Positions 1 through 9,811 of a DNA stretch of 43,326 nt are shown in pieces (the stretch's first letter is position 1; each line of letters starts with the position of its first letter). Below the pieces are notes generated by a model. That model was not told the DNA's origin and made no database searches. It saw nothing but the letters and a program-made list of their open reading frames with translations. The DNA is from Viridothelium virens. Lineage: Eukaryota > Ascomycota > Dothideomycetes > Trypetheliales > Trypetheliaceae. Where the stretch lies: contig ML991890.1 of NCBI GenBank assembly GCA_010094025.1, positions 1-43,326 on the forward strand, in the 5' to 3' direction. The translations under genes were made by a program, and so were the position numbers.

Positions 1-796
1 TAGCTCTAGACGACCTCAACGCCACAAACGCCCTCCAAAATGGCTTTCTGAAGAAATTTAGCGACTCAAAAAAAGCGCCTAATTAGAATACACTTCCTAG
101 TATAATTTATATTATTCTAGCTACTCTAGGTGTTGAGATATTTGACGTCAAAGCTAAGGTGGTAGAACTGAATTGAGGCGGGCGAGTGGTGGGCGCGGGC
201 GACTGACGGGAGAGACCCGTAAGGGTTTGTGCTCACGCCAATCTGCACCGTTTAAGTGAACCGCCGTGTATTCAGCAAAGGCAGAGATCGTAGGGATCAA
301 CGGGAACCCTAGATCAGTGGGAACCCTAGGGACCGTCTTACAGCAATGCTTCGCAGATCCGGTAGTAGAATAACAAGGCAGTCGGCGTCAGAGTAATCGA
401 ACCATGTTTGACTGACGCCGATCGATCGGAAGCTTCCCTGCTTCTGCTGACACAGCACCGTGCTGCAAAGCTGTAGTACTCTGCCTTGCGCCACCTGCAA
501 GTTCGCCTGAGAAAGCAGCCATGTCTCAATACCCTATTGTGCATACGCATTTTGCTTCCCATGACCATCGTCCCAAAGTGGACGGCTGAAAATTTTGCCT
601 TGCAAGATGTCTGCAGCTTCCCGTTGGTTTCTCTAGGCTGCGAGACCAATCGGCGCCACGCGGCTGCTCTCAGAAGCATCCCAAGTTGTTCAGGGCATGG
701 AACTAATGAAAAATTAGTAATGTGACGGCATTAAGGAGTGTGATTTGGTATACGCACCTACGCCCTTCAGACTGATTCTAATGCGGCGGAAGCTAT
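1..796. other. Left-edge intergenic region, no clear gene
   Basis: I see no supportable gene here. About 60-130 is AT-rich. From 300 on, several short open frames overlap on both strands (the longest is about 113 codons at 338-679, minus). None resembles a known family or continues convincingly through splice sites. The right end must hold the promoter of the P450 that starts at 797. The left end could be decayed repeat DNA, but no terminal repeats or transposase pieces are visible. Confidence 0.5.
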
Positions 797-2515
797 TTGC
801 AGGATCCTGTCCTTCGTACCATCCAGTATCTACACGCTGTTGCGCTCCGCGCTTTCATCCTGGCCTTATCCACATGGTTGGCGCTTGGCGGCACCTTGAT
901 AGTTGTTCGTCTTGCCTATGTGATCGTCTACAGGCTTTTCTTGAGCCCGCTTGCTGCAATTCCCGGACCCAAGCTTGCGGGATTGACCTCACTTTACGAG
1001 ATTTATCATGATATCATCCAACCAGGGCAGTACGTGTGGAAAATTAAGGAAATGCACAGAAAATATGGTCCAATAGTCCGTGTTGCCCCCGGAGAACTTC
1101 ACATACAAGACGTGGAATACGTTGACGAAATATACCCTGGTGCTTCTCGGAACCGTGAGAAGTATGCCTTTCAATTACGCACTCTTCCAGTTCCACTATC
1201 AATGGGAGCTTCAAGGACTCACGAATTGCATCGGAAACGGCGTGAAGCTTTGAATCCCTTCTTCAGCAGGCGAAGTGTGGTTGATTACGAATCTACAATC
1301 CGGTCGAAAATCGATCAGCTTGCGTTAGTGTTCGAGCATCACAAAAATTCAGGACAAGTGATCAATCTCTCAAATATTTATTATGCCCTAGCCAATGAGT
1401 AAGTGATCTTCTCTCCTTCTGGCATCTGCTTATACACTGTAGCATCGTTATGCGCTACAGCTTTGGCCATGACGACAATCTCTTAGACGACGAGCAAAAG
1501 GCCGGTACATTGAGGAAGAACATCTCCGAACTTCTTCTTGGTGTGAAAGTCAACCAGCACTTCCCATGGATTGTTGCCACTTTGGATTCACTTCCGTTCT
1601 TCATTGCCAAGAATATCATGCCGCCGGGCGTACTTGATATGAAGGCTTTTGCTGGAGTAAGAATACCCTTTGGTACAAAGCGCGTCGATAGTAGCTGTCG
1701 TATAGCATGCTAACGCCAATTCAGAAAATCCAAAAGGAGATTTCGAAGGTATTAGATGACAGGGGAGAGAATTCACCGAACAAGAAGCGCTCGATCTTTT
1801 ACGAATTGCGCGACAATCCATCCTTACCGAAGAGTGAGAAGAGCGAGAAGCGCCTAGAAGACGACGCAACTTTATTAGTTATGGCCGGTAGGGTTATCCC
1901 TCACCTACACGACGTAAATAATGCCGGGCTAATGTTCGAATAGGAACTGAGTCTGTTGCAGTAGCGATAGCAACTTCCCATTTTTATTTGATGCAGAAGC
2001 CTGAATATATGGACAAAGTGCGCGGCGAAATCCATGACATCCCGCCAAACGCTTCATGGACCAAGCTAGAAAATCTGTCATACTTGAGTGGAGTTGTTCT
2101 AGAGGGCTTGCGGCTATCATTTGGTGTCAGCGGTAGGCTCGCTAGGATTGCGCCTGATGAGATACTTCACTACAAGCAACACACCATACCCCAGGGAACC
2201 CCTGTTAGCTCGACTACAGTCTGCATACACACCGATGAATCAGTTTTTCCTGACCCTTGGGCTTTTCAGCCAGAGCGCTGGTTCGGAAGACCCGGCACAG
2301 AGCGCCGCAAATATCTCATGTCCTTCAACAAAGGGGCACGGAATTGCATCGGCATGAATTTGGCTTACGCCGAAATCTATCTTGCGCTGGCAGCAACGAC
2401 ACAGTTCGATTGGGAACTATACGAGACTGATGAGTCCGATGTGCGCTTCAAACATGATTTCCATGCAGCTTTTCCGAAACTCGACACGAAGGGCATCCGA
2501 GCTCGATTGCTATAG
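797..2515 (+). CDS. Cytochrome P450 monooxygenase, four exons
   Basis: This is a microsomal heme-thiolate monooxygenase. Exons are 797-1398, 1443-1656, 1725-1887 and 1944-2515, giving 516 residues, a normal length for fungal P450s. An N-terminal membrane anchor (about residues 18-50) is followed by the hinge PGPK (56-59). The I-helix oxygen-activation motif AGTES (326-330) is split by intron 3 and is only restored by splicing. The K-helix ExxR is E380-R383, a PERW motif follows, and the heme loop FNKGARNCIG has its cysteine at about 461. All hallmarks are present, so the gene looks functional. The sequence resembles the CYP58-like (trichodiene oxygenase) group of fungal P450s, but the substrate cannot be read from sequence. 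It lies at the left edge and faces the next gene tail to tail. It may be a solitary detoxification or secondary-metabolism enzyme, or the end of a cluster to the left. Confidence 0.9.
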
Positions 2516-2786
2516 GATCCCATGTACTGTAAAGAAGCTGCATGAAGTATTTTTCATTCTGCGGTGGAATGTATCCTTTTTTTTTTAAAACACTTTTTCA
2601 GTTCTGAACGTCCTGAAATTAGACCTTAAAGTCTGCATAGATCCCGGATGATTTGCGTGTAAATGGGCACGTTCTCAATTTCCAGGTAATTCTACTATCC
2701 ATACACTGGAATGTATTCTTGCGATTTAAATAGAATAGTAAAAGCAGTGGGCCGCCTTTCAAGTCAGTAAGTTAAGGTAAAACTGT

Positions 2787-5030
2787 CTAACCTTCTACAG
2801 CACGCTTTTTTCCGGATGCTCTTGTCGCAGATGGCCCTGCCCCAACCGGGATACCAGACTTCTTCTTCGGCGTGGCTGACCGATTTTCCTTTCCGTCATT
2901 TCCCATTGTGAACTTCAACTTCTTTGGAGACGGCAATCTCCTGGGTCTCGCGTCCCCAAGACTCTTTGGTTGCTCGAGTGCCACAGGTTCAAGCTCATGG
3001 GGCAATTCAGCCCTAGTGAGCAACCCCTTCGCTGGCGTTCCGTTATTTGGACCCCTCAGTCGGCGAGTTCGTAGCTTTGGCGTTTTTTCCGTGCCGTCTT
3101 CTTGCTGAATATCTGATGATTCCTCAATATCCCCCGTTCTAGACAACACCGAACCTTGGACCAGCGGATCTGCCCATACTATGGACCGTTGTCTGCTTTC
3201 GTCGTCCTGAGAAACCATCGCACTGCTCGCCTCTGCCACGCCTGCTGCGACTGTCACTTTTAATTTCTGGAGCCTGGGTTTCGGCAGCAAAGCGCCTCCT
3301 TTGTTTTTCCGCGTATTGGAGCGCGTCACGATGGCCATCTCCTGGGCATCTGAACGCGCAAGAATCACCGGAGTAGCCCCGCTTCGCACAGCGATGCTTG
3401 TCGGTGCATTGACAGATGTCCCAGATGATGGTGGTGGTATCCGACTGCGATTCCTTCTGCTCCGCCGCGCGGGCGTTGCACCTGCCTGATCTGCATGCTG
3501 AATATAGTCGAGACCAAGATCCCTAGCCTCGCTTGTGTCTTTTACAGGCGAGCTATGGTCAGCAGGCTCAAGCACCGCATCCTTGGACTTTTTGGGACTT
3601 GGAGAATTGACATCTTTGTCTTCGAGCACCATTCGAGGCGAAGTTAATGCTTGACGGACAAGGTCAGAGTCACGGCGGTGGGAGAGCGAGGTCCGCCTCG
3701 TAATGCTATCTGCCTGCGAATTCTCGGCTTTGATAGCTTGCTTGCGATTAAGGTAAGCCTGTAGAATTGCGGTATCAGAATCGAGATGTGCCGTCTGCAT
3801 CCTTGTTGGTCGTAGAAATTGATCAAGATCGAGATTCTGTGTTTGGTCTCCACCCTTTTCACCAACCACAGCTTCAGGAGGTAGAGATTCACCTGCATTC
3901 TTATCTGACGTTGATATGCATATATCGACGTTTGGCTCTTGTGTGTCGCCAAGAAGGACCTGCGTGACGACAGTATCAGGGGATTGACGCCGATCCCAGT
4001 CCAAGACTACGTTAATGCTTTCGATGGGGTCTTTCGAATTTTCCGCTGGACGTATAGACGCCTTTCTAACTTGGTCGATTCCATCACGCTGCACCTCCTT
4101 GACGTCGGTCGTCCATTGGTCTTCTTTTGGGCTGACGCTGTCAATGGTGACAAAATCTTGCTCGACTTGGGGCATCTCGTCGGGGAGCGCTATTTGTACC
4201 TTCGATGGGAACGATACGTATTCACCGAATTCCTTCATGCCTTGTCGATCGTCTATGGAGGTCTCACGTTCATACGATCGTTCGAACGGCGCCTCAGTAT
4301 CCTCTCCAGAGCGCGTGCCGAGATCAAATGTATCGCTACTGGCAGTGCCACTTTCTGGAGAGAACACCCCCGTCTTGTGGAAAGAGATTGCACAGAGCTG
4401 TGGTTCAGATAGAATTTCTGTAGTGGCCGCGCGCTGGTTTGCAATAGTCGCGCTTCTGTTGTTATCTTCCTGAACATCATCCACAGCACTGGTCTCAGGT
4501 TCGCTCTCCGATTCCTTCTTGCCAATGGTCACATATATTTGGGGGTCAAATTGGGGTTGGTCTTCGAGAGGATCCGGCGTGTCTTGTACCTGCGCTTTGC
4601 CTACTAGGAATAAGTATGTTGGCATTATGAGGATGAGACCTGAGTACATACGCGCGCGAGTACGTCCGTCCTTTTCCCATCTTGTTGCTGCTCCACGATA
4701 GCGTTCACAAGCATCAGTAAGACATAGCTTTTTTGTGACCTTTCGAGGTGATTGCTGTGATAGCGATGGAGAAGAATATGATATTTCACCGGGAAGCGAG
4801 CGCTGGGCTTTAAGGCTATAGCGTCTCCAGACTTTGCGAAAGCGACTCTGCTGAGCGAATGGCGCATGTGGCTGTCGCTCCCATGCGCGATGCACCTTTA
4901 ATGGTCTGCTTGGGTTAAGGAAGGACGCATCACTGCTGGCCCATTCAGCCGAAAATCCAGCTTTACTGTTGCCGGAGGTATATTCAATGGTATCTGCGCT
5001 CGATATCAATGCTTTATGGGGAGAACGCAT
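2787..5030 (-). CDS. Unrecognised charged low-complexity protein, probably nuclear
   Basis: I do not recognise this family. The open frame gives 747 residues. A probable 51-nt intron at 4651-4601 (GTATGT donor, TAG acceptor) has a length divisible by three and no stop. Removing it leaves about 730 residues with exons 5030-4652 and 4600-2787. The basic N-terminal part (about residues 35-125) contains WRRYS and ATRWE-type segments and looks the most ordered. The rest is rich in Ser, Glu, Asp, Lys and Pro and looks disordered. Basic clusters such as RRSRRNRSR and a C-terminus with PSPKKLKF and GKKRAVEG suggest nuclear location and chromatin or nucleic-acid contact, but this is inference. The gene converges on the P450 (271 bp between stops) and diverges from the MRP10 gene, with 247 bp between starts. 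Confidence 0.75.
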   Translation of the reverse strand: MRSPHKALISSADTIEYTSGNSKAGFSAEWASSDASFLNPSRPLKVHRAWERQPHAPFAQQSRFRKVWRRYSLKAQRSLPGEISYSSPSLSQQSPRKVTKKLCLTDACERYRGAATRWEKDGRTRARMYSGLILIMPTYLFLVGKAQVQDTPDPLEDQPQFDPQIYVTIGKKESESEPETSAVDDVQEDNNRSATIANQRAATTEILSEPQLCAISFHKTGVFSPESGTASSDTFDLGTRSGEDTEAPFERSYERETSIDDRQGMKEFGEYVSFPSKVQIALPDEMPQVEQDFVTIDSVSPKEDQWTTDVKEVQRDGIDQVRKASIRPAENSKDPIESINVVLDWDRRQSPDTVVTQVLLGDTQEPNVDICISTSDKNAGESLPPEAVVGEKGGDQTQNLDLDQFLRPTRMQTAHLDSDTAILQAYLNRKQAIKAENSQADSITRRTSLSHRRDSDLVRQALTSPRMVLEDKDVNSPSPKKSKDAVLEPADHSSPVKDTSEARDLGLDYIQHADQAGATPARRSRRNRSRIPPPSSGTSVNAPTSIAVRSGATPVILARSDAQEMAIVTRSNTRKNKGGALLPKPRLQKLKVTVAAGVAEASSAMVSQDDESRQRSIVWADPLVQGSVLSRTGDIEESSDIQQEDGTEKTPKLRTRRLRGPNNGTPAKGLLTRAELPHELEPVALEQPKSLGDARPRRLPSPKKLKFTMGNDGKENRSATPKKKSGIPVGAGPSATRASGKKRAVEG

Positions 5031-5277
5031 GTTGAAGAATGATGAGTATGTTCGGTGGAGGTGGAGGAGAGAGTCAGGCAGCTAAACATGAGTAAACAAA
5101 CCTAAGCGGCTGCCCGCATGAACACTATCCCTAAATTAGGTTGGTTCGGTCTTGTGCAGACTTCTACAGCTCACCACTACTCTATCAATCAAGTAGGAAA
5201 CAAATCGAGCTTGCAACATCGATCAACCTCTATATTCCGATTTTTTCGACCTGCAAGACCTTACGCGCAGTGTGGCG

Positions 5278-5740
5278 ATGCCACCAAAAGCTGGGCAAGC
5301 AGCTACCAAAGTTGCACCCCGTCTGCCACCCCTCCCAAAACTACGAGTGCGCCGCCCGAATCAAGCAGAAGCCAATCCATGCCTTGGGGTTATGTCATCC
5401 GTTTTAGGTACGGCAAATAGAGTCTGAGAGCTGCTAATACTCGAGCGACTGACGTAAGTGACAGGATGCTGGGCGTCGTCAGGTTATAGTGCGCAGGGCT
5501 GCGCGCAATTGGAGCAGCAACTACGAGCATGTATGGATGCTAGAGTATGTTTCGTGTCCCGAGCTATCTTTCCAATGAGTTTCAGTACACTTGCACTAGC
5601 AGTATCAGCACGAGGAAATAGGAGCATGTTCGAGAGGCTAATCATCTCTTCAGAAACCCGACCAACAGAAGAAGAACAACATCAATTACCACCTTTCGCG
5701 CCTGTACCCGAACATGAGGGGCAATCAAAAACGTAAATAA
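5278..5740 (+). CDS. mrp10: Mitochondrial ribosomal protein MRP10 (twin CX9C), three exons
   Basis: This is a component of the mitochondrial small ribosomal subunit, homologous to yeast Mrp10 and animal CHCHD1, imported through the Mia40 disulfide relay. Exons are 5278-5407, 5465-5544 and 5654-5740, giving 98 residues. The start MPPKAGQ is followed by the conserved stretch RLPPLPKLRVRRPNQ. Two CX9C motifs follow: Cys35/Cys45, with the second Cys just after the first splice junction, and Cys56/Cys66. The C-terminal INYHLSRLYP matches the family. Intron 1 (57 nt) has a GCTAATAC branch-like site, and intron 2 is 109 nt. The exons are so short that no continuous open frame marks the gene; only splicing reveals it. 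It is divergent to the charged-protein gene at 2787-5030. The identification rests on the CX9C spacing plus the N- and C-terminal motifs. Confidence 0.9.
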
Positions 5741-7039
5741 GCATGTTGCATGGGATGTTTTGGGATGTCAGCGGCGTATTTGTGAGAGTTTGTCTATTTA
5801 GCGGAAGCATTTTCGGCGTACAAGATATACGGCACTTCTCCAAGATCTTTCAGGCCTCTTCATAGATCGATGTTGATCATGTACGAACATATTTGTCCCT
5901 ACTTAAGGGCTCTTGATAGGAAGATATACCCCATCATGCATTCCTCGCTTCTTCAAGCTGGACCGGGTCCTGGTCCAAAGATAACTGTAATCATTTGTCA
6001 AGACAGAAGACGCACCGTTAAACCACTTCGCCAACTACGTCTCAAATTGGACTTGTAGCCGTGCCATAGGTTTCTGGATTAGCAGCATAGTTTGCAGATC
6101 TATGATAAGGTAGTTCTCAATAGTACCAGTGAGGATCGGGGCCATCAAAGGGCCCAAAATTCTAGTTGAGGGTCTTGCTGCCCAGTACGGAGCAGAACTC
6201 GTATGCTCATACTCTATACTTTGGAAGCTCTTTCGGTGCTTGTATCCTTCTTTTCCGTCATTTCCAATCTTTTGAAGCTTTCTGAGCCCAAAACCTATGG
6301 AGGCGATGAGTAAAGTCGGACATGCCACGCTAGACCTGTTCCTGGCGGTAGTATCGCAGGCCGAGCCTTGCCGATCACCGATGCTATAAGCAATCTTTTA
6401 GTATAGACTCATAGCACTCAAAAGATAAAATACAGTACTCACTCGATATTTTGATTTTGATAATGAGAGTTGAACGGTGCGATGTATGGCTGCCCGATGA
6501 AGTCGAAATAATCGTACATGTCGATGAGGATCTCGATGAGGAATTGATGATACTGCTAAGAGACCTCTCCCTCCTGTCGGACCTTCGTTCTGGACGTGGC
6601 ACTATGGGTATATCGTTATCTGAAGGACAAAGAAAGCTTCTTGGTAGACCCTGCAAACACCTTCGCTCAATTGATCGAATTGGACATCGAAGGTGACAGG
6701 AGCGGTGAAATGGCAAACACCGACAATACCCTTCGGCGCCAAAGGAATCTATGAGACCTAGGCAGCTCGGGGGGGCCCGGCAGAGATGGCCAAGCGAAGT
6801 CTCTTGGAATTTAAAAGGAACAATTCAAGGTTCTATTGTAATCGGCTGCTACCTCTAACCTCTCCTTCCATCTTGATGCGAAACCTGCCCCCACTGGCGC
6901 TTCATCTTAGCAAACGAACTCCCCACTCTAGCCCATGGACGATAGCTTAGACCTATAGAGCAATGGCTTTGTGCTTCTTTCATCCACCACCTCATCGATC
7001 CCCACCCTCACCTTCCCGCCTCCTCCCCAAACTCTCCCC
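5741..7039. other. Unresolved intergenic stretch with exon-like fragments
   Basis: The first part holds the 3' end of MRP10. Between about 6380 and 6780 both strands carry overlapping open frames with protein-like composition. On the minus strand, a piece starting at ATG 6519 (YDYFDFIGQP...) ends at 6443 just before a GTGAGT donor. On the plus strand, 6451-6696 gives an acidic 81-residue frame. I recognise none of these and could not build a multi-exon gene that holds together, so I leave the stretch without a CDS call. A decayed gene or an unknown short gene is possible. From about 6900 the sequence is the 3' flank of the DSC2-like gene. Confidence 0.4.
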
Positions 7040-8080
7040 TCACAGCGTCCCCCGAAACTGATCCAAGATCTGCCCACCCAGCGTCCTCCTCCTCGCCTCC
7101 CCCGCCTCCCCAGCCCCCTCGCCCCCCGCCGCACTTCCACTCACCTCCGCCACCTCCCCCTCCATCCTCCTCCTCAACCCCTCCACCCGCCTCCTCTCCT
7201 CCCTACTCCCCCCACCCTTCCCACCTCCCCACAGCACCTCCGGAATCCGCCAGCGCGCCCCCGGCAGCAGCTCGCTCCGCCACGCGTACCCGACGACCCA
7301 GCCGACCGAGGCCGTGAGGAGGGACGTCGGGAGCTGCGAGAGGGCGAGCTGTGCGCAGGGGAGGTAGGTCAGGGTTTTGGAGGTTAGGGTGAGGTCGAGG
7401 GCGGGGAGGGTCGGGGATGCGGAGGAGGACGAGGACGAGGAGCCGGAGGTGGTAGAGGTGGAGGAGCTGGTGGCGATGCGGTATTTGTAGATGTGTGGGA
7501 TCGCGGCGTGGTATTGGGCGAGGAGGGCGAAGACGAGTGGGGTGGGGCCTGCGGGGAGGTAGTTGGTGATGGGGTGGTAGAAGGTGAGTGGTCGGATGAG
7601 GATGGTGAGGAAGAGTGGGGGGAGGAGGAGGGTGTATGGCGTGGTGGATATTAGGAAGGACTGGAGGTTTATTTAGCAAAATTACTATGTAGTATGGGTC
7701 TGTAGGAAAGGGGATAGGAAAATGGGGGACTTTACGGCGAATTTGCGGGACCCCCAGAGACGTTCAACGATGCGGAGGTTGTAGAATGTCATTGCCGCAA
7801 AGAGTACTTCTGTGGAGTTCAGGTAGCATAGCTGTGGAGCTTATCAGCATGAATACAGCAAAATAAATGAAAAGTCAGGGCATCTATTCCGTGAAGGTGG
7901 CGTTTGACTTACTTGCCATACGAGCAGTCTCCATAACTGCCCATACCCCCATAAATGCGGTACGATTTGGATGAAGAAAAAGTGTTTCGTGTCAGTAATA
8001 CTAGCCAATATTGAGCTCACTGCGATAGTAAAGACCAGGAACCTGGAGACCGGAGCACTTGTGAAACCGGAAGCCAGCAT
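7040..8080 (-). CDS. dsc2: DSC E3 ubiquitin ligase subunit 2-like rhomboid pseudoprotease
   Basis: This is probably a subunit of the Golgi/endosomal DSC ubiquitin-ligase complex, which in fungi is required for SREBP cleavage and membrane-protein quality control. Exons are 8080-7913, 7831-7736 and 7660-7040, giving 294 residues. The start [17 protein letters not shown] fits the family N-terminus; upstream in-frame codons are probably leader. Exon 1 holds the first membrane helix and the [15 protein letters not shown] segment. Exon 2 holds [16 protein letters not shown] and ERLWGS, where rhomboid folds have the L1 loop and ER-x-WGS/G. Exon 3 adds further hydrophobic helices, a Ser-rich insert (about residues 150-170) and a soluble C-terminus ending [11 protein letters not shown] see no rhomboid GxSG serine motif, consistent with a pseudoprotease. 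The last exon switches abruptly from C-rich to G-rich codons. It lies 307 bp downstream of ERG27 on the same strand. Confidence 0.82.
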
Positions 8081-8387
8081 ACTGGAAATGGTGTTTTCGC
8101 TGCAAGCTGTCCTCGGTTGTGTATTAGACCCAATTTTTGACAAAGTAAAACAACAAAGCGACACCGTGCGCAGACGTCCCATTCCCGAATGACAAAATCC
8201 CGTGCCAGATATAATGTATAGGTAATTACAGTGTGTCACAGAAGGTGCACAAGGCCTTTACACCATTACACATGAGCGCCATCCTGAGACGAGAGAGTGA
8301 GCAGGTTCCCGAAGTATCCAACGTTTTATATGTTACATATCCTATCTACATATCCTATCCTATATTATACATCTACACATCCATCCC
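8081..8387. other. Intergenic spacer between ERG27 and DSC2-like gene
   Basis: This 307-bp spacer holds the 3' end of ERG27 and the promoter and leader of the DSC2-like gene, both transcribed leftward. A run of TATCCTATC-like repeats sits at about 8335-8375 beside the ERG27 stop. I see no separate gene. A sterol-response element could be here, but none is obvious to the eye. Confidence 0.5.
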
Positions 8388-9811
8388 TCACAATTTCAAT
8401 CCCCACCTCGCCGGTGGTAGCTTTTCTTCCCATTCATTCCGCATTTCTTCCATCCTCCTCCAAACGTCTCGTCCCAGCTCCACAAACCCTTCTCTTTGCT
8501 CCTCGGTCAAATCTTGCACTCCCCTCTTCCTCCCCTTCCTTTTAGGCTCACCGACTCTCCCTCCCCAACCCCAACCCTCCACTTCCGTCTTGGCCACCCT
8601 CTCATTGCCCAACCGATCTGTCGCCACCCCCCATTTTCCAATACCGTCGCGCTCTTCCGTCGCATCCAGCTGCGATTGCGGCGTCAGCGCAATCCAGACT
8701 GCAGCGGTAGCGCCGAGGTAGGGATCGCAAGTGTGCCAAGGGGAGCCCAGCCAGCGGGAGACGTAAAAGGTCAAGGTCATGAGGAAGTTGAGCAGGTAGG
8801 GCAGCGGGAAGATCGCGGTGCCGCATACGCCAGGGTGGGTGACGTACATCTTCGGAGGTGACGTGTTTTTTGGTTCGGAGCTGTCATTGACGGTGCTGGT
8901 GAACTGCGACACCCATGGTCGAGTAGCGGGCATGCCGTATGTCAGGGCGAGAATGTCGGTGACGCGTTTGGAACTCTCGTATGCCTCATGCGAGTCCAGC
9001 GCTTGGAAGTCGTCAAGGTTGAGAGCTCGCGCATGGGCTTCGATACTTGAAATCCAGATGATTTTGCCGCTGATGCCGTTTGCAGCTGTGGTGGAGAGAA
9101 GGGGCATGGTGTAGTGGGCTAGAAGATAGTGCCCAAATACGTTCGCAGTAAAGACTTCACCTAGTGGCAGCTCCACATCTTCTTGGCCCGGAGCTTGCCT
9201 TTGCTCGCTGCTTGTTGTAGCCTTACCGTCCGCCTGACCGGCCAGTTGTGGCTTTGCCAGCCATCCTTTTCCAGCAATTTTCATCGTCGGCCATGTTGTT
9301 GCATGAACCCAGTCTGTACTTACGGTCCAGACAGCGTTGAGCCAGTTGACTCCGGTCCATCCACCAATGCCAGCATTGAGAATGAGGGTATCGATTTTAT
9401 GAGCCGATTCTTGCAGGCGCTGCGCCAGCTGTTGTACAGAGATGATGGAGGTAAGGTCGACAATTTCGCTCTTGAGCTTAATTCGCGCATACTCGTACGG
9501 TCGCTCCTTCTCCGAGCTCTGCCCGCGGCTCTTCCGAACAGTTCTGTCGACGTGCAGCTGAAGCCTGGAGACGGTGTCGTCGCTTTTGCGCGTCGACCGA
9601 GTCGTCACGATTAGAATTAGGGTTTCAGAAAGGGGGCGGGTCTCGAGGAACTCGGTGATCAGGCGGCAGGCAATAGCGAAGCCCAATCCACTGTAGGATT
9701 TGCTGTTAGCCTGATAGTCTAGACTTGTTGTAGCACCGGTGCTCGGAAGCTTTACCTGTTCGCGCCCGTGACGAGAGCAGTGAATTGGGTTTGCGGTAGT
9801 TCAGCTGCCAT
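8388..9811 (-). CDS. erg27: 3-keto-steroid reductase ERG27, two exons
   Basis: This NADPH-dependent short-chain dehydrogenase reduces the 3-keto group during C-4 demethylation of sterols in ergosterol synthesis, acting on the ER/lipid-droplet membrane with ERG25, ERG26 and ERG28. Exons are 9811-9756 and 9690-8388 (65-nt intron), giving 452 residues, in the range of filamentous-fungal ERG27. The start MAAELPQTQF leads into the cofactor motif TGANSGLG (15-22), which is cut by the intron. LILNAGIGG follows at about 121-129, a serine in WISSI at about 233-234, and the catalytic YESSK at 256-260. A long insert around residues 140-195 and an Arg/Lys-rich C-terminal tail fit ERG27 rather than a generic SDR. 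The DSC2-like gene follows on the same strand. It could be another SDR, but the length and these segments favour ERG27. Confidence 0.88.

Noticed and set aside
1399-1943. P450 as a pseudogene with stops and frame breaks
   Set aside because: All breaks are explained by three introns with standard splice sites, and the splices restore conserved motifs.
3644-4525. Several antisense and out-of-phase frames inside the 2787-5030 gene
   Set aside because: They overlap a longer frame with coherent composition and show no family features.
6600-6660. ABC-transporter signature-like LSEGQRKLL on the plus strand
   Set aside because: No Walker A, Walker B or surrounding nucleotide-binding domain in any nearby frame; most likely chance.
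7203-7679. Minus-strand Pro/His-rich 158-codon frame as a gene
   Set aside because: It is an out-of-phase reading of the C-rich DSC2 exon; the correct frame continues exons 1 and 2.
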